Origin: DATGKK01 sp035294725
GTDB lineage: Bacteria; Actinomycetota; Acidimicrobiia; Acidimicrobiales; Bog-793
Direction: 5' to 3'
DNA: 6,652 bases
NCBI GenBank assembly: GCA_035294725.1
Contig: DATGKK010000128.1
Span: 1-6,652 of the forward strand
The notes beneath the pieces were generated by a model, which was given only the letters and a program-made list of their open reading frames with translations, made no database searches and was not told where the DNA came from. Shown here one piece after another: positions 1-5,698 of the stretch. The number at the start of each line of letters is the position of its first letter. The stretch's first letter is position 1. The translations under genes were made by a program, and so were the position numbers.

Positions 1-132
1 CGCGACGGAGTCCTCGAGATCGAGGAAGGACATGTCGGCGGGGATGCTCGGCGCCTTCTCGAGGAAGCGCTCGCTCGAGCCGGGGACGGACAGGCAGCTG
101 CGGCGAGGCATTGAGCGAGTACGGGCGGACAT
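1..132 (-). CDS. CitE/HpcH-type CoA-ester lyase, N-terminal fragment (runs off left edge)
   Basis: Only the first 44 codons (37 from the second ATG) are in the window; the gene continues beyond position 1. The translation from the ATG at 111-109 begins MPRRSCLSVPGSSERF and reaches FLDLEDSVA at the edge. The pattern R-S-x-L-x-V-P-G-S, then an F-x-D-L-E-D-x-V strand about 20 residues later, is the characteristic N-terminus of the HpcH/HpaI aldolase superfamily, CitE/malyl-CoA lyase branch. These TIM-barrel enzymes cleave or form C-C bonds in acyl-CoA esters such as (methyl)malyl-CoA or citramalyl-CoA; the exact substrate cannot be told from this fragment. Two in-frame ATGs exist, at 132-130 and 111-109. 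Neither has a Shine-Dalgarno sequence. The upstream one is kept because a weak -10-like CAAGAT (144-139) lies six bases before it, but the conserved part starts at the second. Confidence 0.75.
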   Translation of the reverse strand, partial: MSARTRSMPRRSCLSVPGSSERFLEKAPSIPADMSFLDLEDSVA

Positions 133-241
133 GACGAGATCTTGGCATCCTCGCGTCGAGACGGGCCAGACGGAAGGAGCGGAGCGCCCGGCAGCCGACC
201 CACGACTCCACCCTCCCCGCCAGCCGTGCCCGCCGCCTCGC

Positions 242-261
242 GAGCGGGCCGGCGCCCGCTC
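242..261 (-). terminator. GC-rich hairpin at the end of the dienelactone hydrolase gene
   Basis: A perfect 8-bp inverted repeat, GAGCGGGC (242-249) and GCCCGCTC (254-261) around a 4-base loop, begins inside the TGA stop codon (262-260) of the dienelactone hydrolase gene and extends downstream of it. There is no U-tract. Stems of this kind without a U-run are common downstream of actinobacterial genes and may act as weak intrinsic terminators or 3'-end stabilisers. In such GC-rich DNA an 8-bp stem can occur by chance; its exact placement at the stop codon is what favours a role. Confidence 0.4.
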
Positions 262-943
262 AGCCGAGACGGGAGCGGAGGAACTCGACCGTGCGCTCCC
301 AGGCGAGCCGGGAGGCCGCCGGGTCGTGGACCTCCGGGCGGGTGTCGTTGAAAAAGGCGTGCTCGGTGCCGGGATAGATATGCATCGTCACGTCGGTGTT
401 GCCGGACGCTCGGAGCCGCCGCTCGAGCTCGGCGACCACCTCGGGGTTCGCCCACCCGTCGTTCTCGGCGTAGTGGCCGAGCACGGCCCCGGTGATCGAG
501 CCGTAGTCGGGCTGCACACCCTCCCAGGGAAGGGCGCCGTAGAAGGGCACGACGGCTCGCACGGCGTCGTTGCGCTGCGCCGCGAGCACGAGGGCAAGCC
601 CACCTCCCATACAAAAGCCGACGACGCCGACGCCCCTTCCCCTGCCGCGCTCGCTCACTGCATCGACGGCGCCGGACAGGTCCTTTGCGGCCCGGTCGAG
701 CTGCATGGCCATCATCGCCTTGCCCGCTTCGTCGGGCTCGGTGACCGTCTTCCCGTGGTACAGGTCGGGCGCGAGCGCCACGAAGCCCTCACGGGCGAAG
801 CGGTCGCAGACGTCCTTGATGTGGTCGACGAGGCCCCACCACTCCTGGATGACGACGACACCCGGGCCAGATGCGCCGTCCGGGGTGGCGAGGTAACCCT
901 CGCCGGTGGAGCCGTTGCTCGGGAACTCGATGATCTCACCCAT
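260..943 (-). CDS. Dienelactone hydrolase family protein
   Basis: A 227-residue protein, close to the usual 220-250 of the family, with an alpha/beta-hydrolase fold. The nucleophile elbow is G-F-C-M-G-G with Cys111, the acid is Asp162 in Y-A-E-N-D-G, and the histidine is His195 in G-T-E-H-A-F-F, giving the Cys-Asp-His triad typical of dienelactone hydrolase. Glu34 in V-I-Q-E-W-W-G matches the glutamate that tunes the cysteine in the classic enzyme. The family prototype opens the lactone ring of dienelactone to maleylacetate in chlorocatechol degradation, but most genomic relatives have unknown ester or lactone substrates. No aromatic-degradation genes are nearby, so the substrate is left open. 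The protein is probably cytoplasmic, as no signal peptide is seen. The start is ATG 943-941 because the family N-terminus begins there; a GTG-initiated frame continues upstream to 1048 but adds a low-quality Arg/Pro/Ala stretch overlapping the next gene. Confidence 0.9.
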   Translation of the reverse strand: MGEIIEFPSNGSTGEGYLATPDGASGPGVVVIQEWWGLVDHIKDVCDRFAREGFVALAPDLYHGKTVTEPDEAGKAMMAMQLDRAAKDLSGAVDAVSERGRGRGVGVVGFCMGGGLALVLAAQRNDAVRAVVPFYGALPWEGVQPDYGSITGAVLGHYAENDGWANPEVVAELERRLRASGNTDVTMHIYPGTEHAFFNDTRPEVHDPAASRLAWERTVEFLRSRLG

Positions 944-951
944 GACCCTGG

Positions 952-957
952 AAGCTA
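952..957 (-). promoter_or_regulatory. Candidate -10 element for the dienelactone hydrolase gene (leaderless)
   Basis: On the minus strand TAGCTT (957-952) fits the actinobacterial -10 pattern TANNNT. Eight bases separate it from the ATG at 943, so transcription would begin at or within a base of the start codon. No good Shine-Dalgarno sequence precedes the ATG. A weak -35 candidate, CTGCGC (980-975), lies 17 bases upstream. Confidence 0.45.
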
Positions 958-999
958 GTGGCGAGGGCACAGCGGCGCAGGCCGCCCGCCGGCCCGGCC

Positions 1000-1839
1000 T
1001 CAGCGGGGCCGCCAGCCCCGGTGGGCGAGCTCGGTCCCCGACGGGCACTCGGCCCGGGCGAGAGCCTCGTCGATCGGCGCCAGGCCGGTGGCGTCGACGG
1101 CCGTCACGACGAGCGACGGGTCGAGCGGCGCGAGGTCGCCGCCGGCGAGCTCGCTCGCGGCTTCGGCGAGCGCCGGTGGCAGCACCCGGCCAACGCCGAG
1201 CACGATCCAGACCGGGACGGACCGCGCGGCGGCCTCACCCACGACGGCCGCCACCCCCGGCTCCGCCAGCAGCAGCCGCCCACGGCCCGAGCCGGGGCCA
1301 GGGGCGGCCTCGGCGGCGAGGCTCGGCTCCACGAGCAGCGCCGCAGCGCCGTCCAGCGCCGCCCCCGCCTCCTCGATCCGGTAGCCCACGACCTCCTCGG
1401 CCACTGCGCCGAGCGCTCGCAGGGCCGGGCGAAGCAGGTCTCGGTCGGCGACGAGCCGCACGCCGTAGGTGCCGCGCCGGGCGAGGGCCTGGCAGAGGGT
1501 GTCGACGGGCACGGTCGCCGAGAGCCAGTCCGAGGAGGTGAAGTTGGCGCGCAACGCGTCGGCGAGCCGGTCCCCCACCGTGTCGGACACGAGCTGCGCG
1601 GCCACCCGGCGGGCAGTCGCGATCGGGTCGTCCGTGGCCAGCATGTGGGCGCATGCCCACCAGAGCGGGCCGCAGCCCGGAAGCCGCTCGACGAGGCGGC
1701 GGCTCGCCGTCAGCAGCGCGGCAGGCTCTGCGACCGCGAGCTCGCCGAGGGTCCAGGCCGCCTCTCCCGCCAGCACGGCCGCCGTCTCACCCTCGGCCCG
1801 GGCGATCCACCTCAGCCGCTCGATCGGATGGGGCACCAC
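1000..1839 (-). CDS. Uncharacterised protein with eIF2B-like C-terminal half, downstream of fumC
   Basis: A 279-residue protein of no recognised function. Residues 1-100 are mostly helical and contain the run C-G-P-L-W-W-A-C-A-H (56-65), which looks like a conserved core. Residues 105-225 alternate strands and helices. The segment ALLVEPSLAAEAA (167-179), followed by GEAAARSVPVWIVLGVGRVLP (201-221, in part), resembles the end of the eIF2B / methylthioribose-1-phosphate isomerase Rossmann-like domain, where a V-L-V-G-A-D strand is followed by an A-x-x-A-x-x-x-x-V-P-x-x-V strand. The catalytic aspartate expected in that strand in the isomerases is not seen, so it is unlikely to be a standard isomerase. 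I recall similar unannotated proteins beside fumarase in actinobacteria, but this is memory, not a search. The gene starts 72 bases after the fumC stop and is probably co-transcribed. Two tandem GTG codons (1839-1837 and 1836-1834) follow a Shine-Dalgarno; the second has the better spacing. Confidence 0.75.
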   Translation of the reverse strand: MVPHPIERLRWIARAEGETAAVLAGEAAWTLGELAVAEPAALLTASRRLVERLPGCGPLWWACAHMLATDDPIATARRVAAQLVSDTVGDRLADALRANFTSSDWLSATVPVDTLCQALARRGTYGVRLVADRDLLRPALRALGAVAEEVVGYRIEEAGAALDGAAALLVEPSLAAEAAPGPGSGRGRLLLAEPGVAAVVGEAAARSVPVWIVLGVGRVLPPALAEAASELAGGDLAPLDPSLVVTAVDATGLAPIDEALARAECPSGTELAHRGWRPR

Positions 1840-1843
1840 CTCA

Positions 1844-1850
1844 CCCTCTT
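1844..1850 (-). promoter_or_regulatory. Ribosome binding site of the gene downstream of fumC
   Basis: On the minus strand AAGAGGG (1850-1844) lies 4 bases before the first GTG (1839) and 7 bases before the second GTG (1836). The spacing slightly favours the second, which would give 278 residues. No TANNNT hexamer lies close upstream, which fits a gene translated from the fumC transcript. Confidence 0.6.
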
Positions 1851-1911
1851 GAGGGCCGGTCGCCCGTGCCGCGCCGCGCGGTCTCGGGCCGCGCCCGGTC
1901 GAGCGGCGCGC

Positions 1912-3339
1912 TCAGCGGACGATCCCCCCTCGCGTCATGGCGAGCACGTCGAGGGCGGCGTCGACCTGCTCCTCGGACAGAAGGCCGCGCTCGAGCACCA
2001 CGGTCCGCAGGTCCTTTCCCTCCGAGAGCGCCTGCTTCACGACCTTGGCCGCCTCCTCGTAACCGATATAGGGGTTGAGCGAGGTGACGATCGACGGCGA
2101 GGAGAGGGCGTAGTTGCGGCATCGCTCGGCGTCCGCCTCGACGCCGGCCACGCACTTCAGCGCGAGAGTCCGGGAGACCGCGGCGAGGAGGCGGATCGAC
2201 TCGAGCAGGTTCCGCCCCATGACCGGCAGCATCACGTTGAGCTCGAAGTTGCCGGCCGAGCCGCCGAACGCGACCGCCGCGTCGTTGCCGACCACCTGCG
2301 CCACGACCTGGCAGACCGCCTCGGGGACGACAGGGTTCACCTTCCCCGGCATGATCGAGGAGCCCGGCTGGAGGTCGGGCAGGTGGATCTCGGAGAGCCC
2401 ACAGCGGGGCCCCGAGGACATCCAGCGCAGGTCGTTCGCGATCTTGTAGAGCGACATGGCGATCGTGCGCAGCATCCCGGAGGCCTCCACGAGCCCGTCC
2501 CGGGCACCCTGCGCCTCGAAGTGGTCCCTCGCCTCCGACAACGGGAGGCCGGTCTCGGCCGCCAGCCGAGCGATCACCCGGGGGGCGAACTCCGGCGGGG
2601 CGTTGAGACCGGTCCCGACGGCCGTCCCGCCGAGCGGGAGCTCGGCGATCCGGCCGAGCGACGCTTCGAGCCGTTCGACGCCGTGCTCGACCGCTGCGGC
2701 GTAGCCTCCGAGCTCCTGGCCGAGGGTGACGGGGGTCGCGTCCATGAGATGGGTCCGGCCGGACTTCACGACCTCGGCAAAGGCCGCCGACCGCTCCCGC
2801 AGGGCTCCGGCGAGCTGCTCGAGCGCCGGGACGAGGTCGCGCACGATCTCGCGCGCCGCGGCGAGATGGATCGCCGAGGGGAAGACGTCGTTCGAGGACT
2901 GCGAGGCGTTCGGCTCGTCGTTCGGCCTGATCTCACGCCCGAGCCGCTCGCCGGCGAGGTTCGCGAGCACCTCGTTCATGTTCATGTTCGTCGAGGTGCC
3001 AGAACCGGTCTGGAAGGTGTCGACCGGGAACTCCTCCAGGTGGGCGCCCGACGCGATCTCGGCGGCCGCCGAGGCGAGCGCCTCCGCCACCTCCGGAGCG
3101 ACCACGCCGAGCTCGGCGTTCACCCGCGCGGCGGCGCCCTTGATCAGCGCGAGCGCCTCGACGAGCGCCGGCTCGACGGGCTTGCCGGAGATGGGGAAGT
3201 TCTCGACGGCCCGCTGGGTCTGGGCCCCCCAGCGCGCCGCTGCGGGCACCCTGACCTCGCCCATCGAGTCGTGCTCGACCCGCCAGTCGGTCGAAGCGGC
3301 ATCGGCGGTGCTCCCGGTCCCGGTCGTCCCCGTCGTCAT
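1912..3339 (-). CDS. fumC: Class II fumarate hydratase (fumarase C)
   Basis: A 475-residue protein, close to the 467 of the E. coli enzyme. It reversibly hydrates fumarate to (S)-malate in the TCA cycle as a cytoplasmic homotetramer without an iron-sulfur cluster. All three superfamily regions are present: TGSGTSTNMNMNEV (111-124), SGRTHLMDATPVTLGQE (193-209) and the signature GSSIMPGKVNP (326-336). The catalytic serine (E. coli Ser318) corresponds to Ser327, and Lys333, Asn335 and His197 match E. coli Lys324, Asn326 and His188. The fumarase-type ending of the signature and the N-terminal E-x-D-S-M-G-x-x-x-V-P motif (22-32) separate it from aspartase and argininosuccinate lyase, though aspartase is the closest alternative. 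The start ATG 3339-3337 leaves a Thr/Gly/Ala-rich leader of about 16 residues before the conserved part. A longer frame to 3468 would run through the promoter and is not used. The gene probably heads a two-gene unit. Confidence 0.96.
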   Translation of the reverse strand: MTTGTTGTGSTADAASTDWRVEHDSMGEVRVPAAARWGAQTQRAVENFPISGKPVEPALVEALALIKGAAARVNAELGVVAPEVAEALASAAAEIASGAHLEEFPVDTFQTGSGTSTNMNMNEVLANLAGERLGREIRPNDEPNASQSSNDVFPSAIHLAAAREIVRDLVPALEQLAGALRERSAAFAEVVKSGRTHLMDATPVTLGQELGGYAAAVEHGVERLEASLGRIAELPLGGTAVGTGLNAPPEFAPRVIARLAAETGLPLSEARDHFEAQGARDGLVEASGMLRTIAMSLYKIANDLRWMSSGPRCGLSEIHLPDLQPGSSIMPGKVNPVVPEAVCQVVAQVVGNDAAVAFGGSAGNFELNVMLPVMGRNLLESIRLLAAVSRTLALKCVAGVEADAERCRNYALSSPSIVTSLNPYIGYEEAAKVVKQALSEGKDLRTVVLERGLLSEEQVDAALDVLAMTRGGIVR

Positions 3340-3346
3340 GCCGAGC

Positions 3347-3377
3347 AACCTATCGCCGCTGCCTTGCCGGTGGACAA
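3347..3377 (-). promoter_or_regulatory. Candidate fumC promoter (leaderless)
   Basis: On the minus strand a -35-like TTGTCC (3377-3372) is followed after 19 bases by TAGGTT (3352-3347), which fits TANNNT. Seven bases then separate it from the fumC ATG, which places the predicted transcription start on the A of the start codon. No Shine-Dalgarno sequence is present between them. The spacer is slightly longer than the usual 17-18. Confidence 0.5.
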
Positions 3378-3442
3378 CCGAGGCGACGGCCTCCGACCGG
3401 GAAAAATCTGCAGACGCGGCGTCGCGAGTGTCGCCACCGGCT

Positions 3443-3458
3443 GTTACGGGTACGTGAC
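3443..3458. promoter_or_regulatory. Imperfect palindrome between the divergent promoters
   Basis: GTTACG (3443-3448) and CGTGAC (3453-3458) form inverted 6-base arms around GGTA, with five of six positions complementary. The site lies in the AT-richer part of the divergent region, upstream of both candidate promoters, so it could bind a dimeric regulator. The arms are short and no known operator is recognised, so this is only a candidate. Confidence 0.2.
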
Positions 3459-3484
3459 ACTTGGCCACCCGCCCGCCGCGGTCC

Positions 3485-3514
3485 TTGCGCCGCGCCCCGG
3501 AACGTGGCTACCGT
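3485..3514 (+). promoter_or_regulatory. Candidate promoter of the NlpC/P60 gene
   Basis: TTGCGC (3485-3490) and TACCGT (3509-3514) are separated by 18 bases and fit -35 and TANNNT -10 elements. Transcription would start near A3522, just three bases before the GTG at 3525. This would exclude the in-frame GTG at 3504, which lies inside the promoter, as the start. The stretch between this promoter and that of fumC (about 3378-3484) holds no supportable gene. Confidence 0.45.
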
Positions 3515-3524
3515 CCTGCCCATT

Positions 3525-4697
3525 GTGAGACCTGCTGAGGGAAGCCTCGCGGCCGCACGGAACTACGGGCCAGCTCCGGCACTTGCCTCTGCGAGCCGGC
3601 GCGCCAGGCGTGCCGGTGCCGTCGCCGTCTTCTGCGCATCGCTCCTCGTCGGGCTCGCCGCGCCCGGCGTCCTGGGCGAGACGGCGGCCCGGGCCGACTC
3701 CGTCGCCACGCTGCAGCAGCGTGCGGACGCGCTCGCCGCGCAGATCCAGACCGACTATGCCAAGCTCCAGGTGCTCGACGAGGGCTACAACGAGGCGAGC
3801 CTTCGCGTGGCGCAGCTGCACGGTGCGATCCGGCAGGCGACCGCCTCGATCGAGCGGGCGCGGGCGGCGCTCTCGGCGGACCGCCTCCGGCTCCGCCAGG
3901 TCGCCATCGACGCCTACGTGAACGGCGACTCCTCCCCCGCCCTTGCGATGCTCCTCTCGAGCAGCTCCAAGCAGCTCCCGATGCAGCAGGCCTACCTGCA
4001 GGCGGCCTCGGGCAACCTGAGCTCCGCCGAGGCCGTCGTCCTCACGGCAGCCCACCGGCTCGCCGGCAAGCGGGCGACCCTCGTCCACGAGGAGCGCGAG
4101 GCCCTCGTGTCGCAGCGGCAGATCGCCTCCGAGCGGGCGCTCGCCGAGCACATCACCGCAGAGCTCGAGGCCGAGCTCTCGAGCGTGAAGGGACGGCTCG
4201 CCGAGGCCGTCGCGGCCGCCGAGCGGGAGCGGCAGCTACAGGAGCAGGCGGCCGCAGCGGCGGCCGCACTCGCCCAGCAACAGCAGATCTCGCCGCCGAC
4301 CCCCTCCCCACCGCCTCCCGTCACCGGCGGTGGCTCCGGGGCGGTCGCGGTCCGGGCTGCGGAGTCGCAGCTCGGCGTCCCCTACGTCTGGGGCGGGGCG
4401 ACGCCGGGGGTCGGTTTCGACTGCTCCGGCCTCACGATGTGGTCGTGGGCGCAGGCTGGCGTCCAGCTCGCTCACGGCGCCACCGACCAGTACTACGAGA
4501 TCGCCCATGTGTCCATGTCGGACCTGCAGCCCGGGGACCTCATCTTCTACGGCGACTCGAGCTACCTCTACCACGTCGTCATGTACGTGGGCTCGGGCCC
4601 CTACGGCTCGGACACCGTGATCCAGGCCGAGCAGACCGGGACGAACGTCATGTTCACCCCGATCCCGCCGGGGGCCTACGGAGCGGGCCAGCCCTGA
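3525..4697 (+). CDS. Secreted coiled-coil NlpC/P60 peptidoglycan hydrolase (RipA-like)
   Basis: A 390-residue exported protein. An Arg-rich stretch (S-R-R-A-R-R, 24-29) is followed by a hydrophobic core (about 32-51) and a likely signal peptidase site A-R-A|D after residue 57; the signal peptide is unusually long. Residues 59-123 and about 178-253 are Ala/Glu/Gln/Arg-rich helices likely to form coiled coils, as in RipA- and PcsB-type hydrolases where they control activity. An Ala/Gln tract and a Pro-rich linker (about 255-269) lead into an NlpC/P60 domain (273-390). The catalytic cysteine is Cys300 in F-D-C-S-G-L and the histidine is His350 in Y-H-V-V-M-Y-V. The third polar position appears to be Gln367 in V-I-Q-A, where relatives carry His, Asn or Glu. 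Such enzymes cut peptide stems of peptidoglycan during cell separation. Start: GTG 3525, chosen from the promoter position; GTG 3504 would add seven residues. There is no Shine-Dalgarno sequence at either. Confidence 0.88.
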   Translation: MRPAEGSLAAARNYGPAPALASASRRARRAGAVAVFCASLLVGLAAPGVLGETAARADSVATLQQRADALAAQIQTDYAKLQVLDEGYNEASLRVAQLHGAIRQATASIERARAALSADRLRLRQVAIDAYVNGDSSPALAMLLSSSSKQLPMQQAYLQAASGNLSSAEAVVLTAAHRLAGKRATLVHEEREALVSQRQIASERALAEHITAELEAELSSVKGRLAEAVAAAERERQLQEQAAAAAAALAQQQQISPPTPSPPPPVTGGGSGAVAVRAAESQLGVPYVWGGATPGVGFDCSGLTMWSWAQAGVQLAHGATDQYYEIAHVSMSDLQPGDLIFYGDSSYLYHVVMYVGSGPYGSDTVIQAEQTGTNVMFTPIPPGAYGAGQP

Positions 4698-4731
4698 TCC
4701 GGCGCCGGGGCCCGGACCCGAGCACACCCCC

Positions 4732-4737
4732 TAATCT
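4732..4737 (+). promoter_or_regulatory. Candidate -10 element of the oxidoreductase-acsA-like operon (leaderless)
   Basis: TAATCT fits TANNNT and stands out in GC-rich surroundings. Eight bases separate it from the GTG start at 4746, so the predicted transcript begins at or one or two bases before the start codon. No Shine-Dalgarno sequence and no convincing -35 element are seen in the 48-base gap after the NlpC/P60 gene. Confidence 0.5.
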
Positions 4738-4745
4738 CGTCGGTC

Positions 4746-5696
4746 GTGCGAGCCGTCGTCGTCGACTCCGGTGAGGTTCGGGTCGAGCAGCGCCCCGACC
4801 CCGTGCCCGGGGAGGGCGAGCTGCTCGTCGCCGTCGAGGCAGCCGGCCTGAACGGCGCCGACCTACTCCAGAGGGCGGGGCGCTACCCGCCCCCACCGGG
4901 AGCACCGCCGGACATCCCCGGCATGGAGCTCGCCGGCACGGTGGTCAGCACCGGCCCCGGGGTGAGCCGCCACCGGGAGGGGGACCGGGTGATGGGCCTC
5001 GTCGGAGGTGGCGCCCAGGCCGAGCTCTGCCTGCTGCCGCAAGAGATGGCGATGGCCGCCCCCCCGGGCTGCAGCTGGCCGGAGGCGGGTGGCTTCCCCG
5101 AGGTGTTCACCACCGCCCATGACGCCCTTGTGACCCAGTGCGGGCTCGCTCGCGGTGAGCGGCTCCTCGTCACCGGCGCCGCCGGCGGCGTCGGGCTCGC
5201 CGCCGTGCAGCTCGGCCACCGGGTCGGTGCCGAGGTCGTCGCGAGCGTTCGCAACGCGGGGCTGCGCGAGGCCGTGACCGGCTTCGGGGCGAACGAGGCG
5301 ATCGCTCCGGACGGCGAGGAGGACCACGGCCCCTACGACGTCGTGATCGAGCTCGTCGGTGTCGGAGCGCTCCCGGGCCACCTCCGCGCACTCCGCACGG
5401 GAGGCAGGATCGTCGTCATCGGGGTGACGGGTTCGGGCCCGACCGCGGAGCTCGATGCTCTCCAGCTCATGGCCCGGCGCGCCGTCGTGCGCGGCTCGAC
5501 GCTGCGCAACCGGCCGCTCGCCGAGAAGGCCGCCACGGCGCGAGCCCTCGAGCGCGACGTGCTCGGCTGGCTCGCGAACGGGACCGTCCGGGTGCCGGTC
5601 GAGGCGACCTACCCGCTCGAGCGGGCGGCGGCGGCCTATGACCGGTTCGCGGCCGGCGGCAAGCTCGGCAAGATCGTCCTCGTGACAGGGGCCTGA
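4746..5696 (+). CDS. Zinc-free NAD(P)H:quinone oxidoreductase, MDR superfamily (PIG3-like)
   Basis: A 316-residue protein of typical length for quinone oxidoreductases of the medium-chain dehydrogenase/reductase superfamily. The N-terminal GroES-like domain has AAGLNGADLLQRAGRYPPP (32-50), typical of the quinone-reductase branch, and G-M-E-L-A-G (59-64). The Rossmann domain carries the nucleotide-binding G-A-A-G-G-V-G (144-150), and G-G-R-I-V-V-I-G (219-226) later in the fold. Arg169, just after the second strand, is suited to holding the NADPH 2'-phosphate, so NADPH is the likely donor. The four-cysteine structural zinc loop and catalytic zinc ligands of alcohol dehydrogenases are absent. 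F-P-E-V-F-T-T-A (117-124) and G-S-T-L-R-N-R (250-256) resemble the TP53I3/PIG3 group, which reduces quinones one electron at a time. The native substrate is unknown. It heads a probable operon with the acetoacetyl-CoA synthetase gene. Confidence 0.9.
   Translation: MRAVVVDSGEVRVEQRPDPVPGEGELLVAVEAAGLNGADLLQRAGRYPPPPGAPPDIPGMELAGTVVSTGPGVSRHREGDRVMGLVGGGAQAELCLLPQEMAMAAPPGCSWPEAGGFPEVFTTAHDALVTQCGLARGERLLVTGAAGGVGLAAVQLGHRVGAEVVASVRNAGLREAVTGFGANEAIAPDGEEDHGPYDVVIELVGVGALPGHLRALRTGGRIVVIGVTGSGPTAELDALQLMARRAVVRGSTLRNRPLAEKAATARALERDVLGWLANGTVRVPVEATYPLERAAAAYDRFAAGGKLGKIVLVTGA
5687..5691 (+). promoter_or_regulatory. Ribosome binding site of the acetoacetyl-CoA synthetase gene
   Basis: AGGGG lies inside the last codons of the oxidoreductase gene, seven bases before the GTG at 5699. 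It fixes that GTG as the start and indicates translation from the same transcript as the oxidoreductase. Confidence 0.6.
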
Positions 5697-5698
5697 CC

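Noticed and set aside
32..958. A 308-codon open frame on the plus strand opposite the dienelactone hydrolase gene
   Set aside because: It lies antisense to a gene with an intact catalytic triad and shows no domain of its own.
1876..1894. GCGCGG / CCGCGC hairpin between fumC and the following gene
   Set aside because: It is a 6-bp stem with a 7-base loop and no U-tract in extremely GC-rich DNA. It is likely by chance, and a terminator here would conflict with the downstream gene lacking a visible promoter.
3340..3524. A cyclic-di-AMP (ydaO-type) riboswitch, often found before actinobacterial cell-wall hydrolase genes
   Set aside because: The candidate promoter sits immediately at the start codon, which leaves no room for a leader, and none of the riboswitch's conserved structure is evident.
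958..3528. An 856-codon open frame on the plus strand opposite fumC and its neighbour
   Set aside because: It is antisense to two well-supported genes. Its translation is Arg/Gly/His/Asp-rich with no recognisable domain, as expected for the shadow frame of GC-rich coding DNA.
4698..4716. Possible terminator after the NlpC/P60 gene (palindrome CCGGCGCCGG and TCCGG/CCGGA arms)
   Set aside because: The stems are short, compete with one another, and have no U-tract. They cannot be told apart from GC-rich background.
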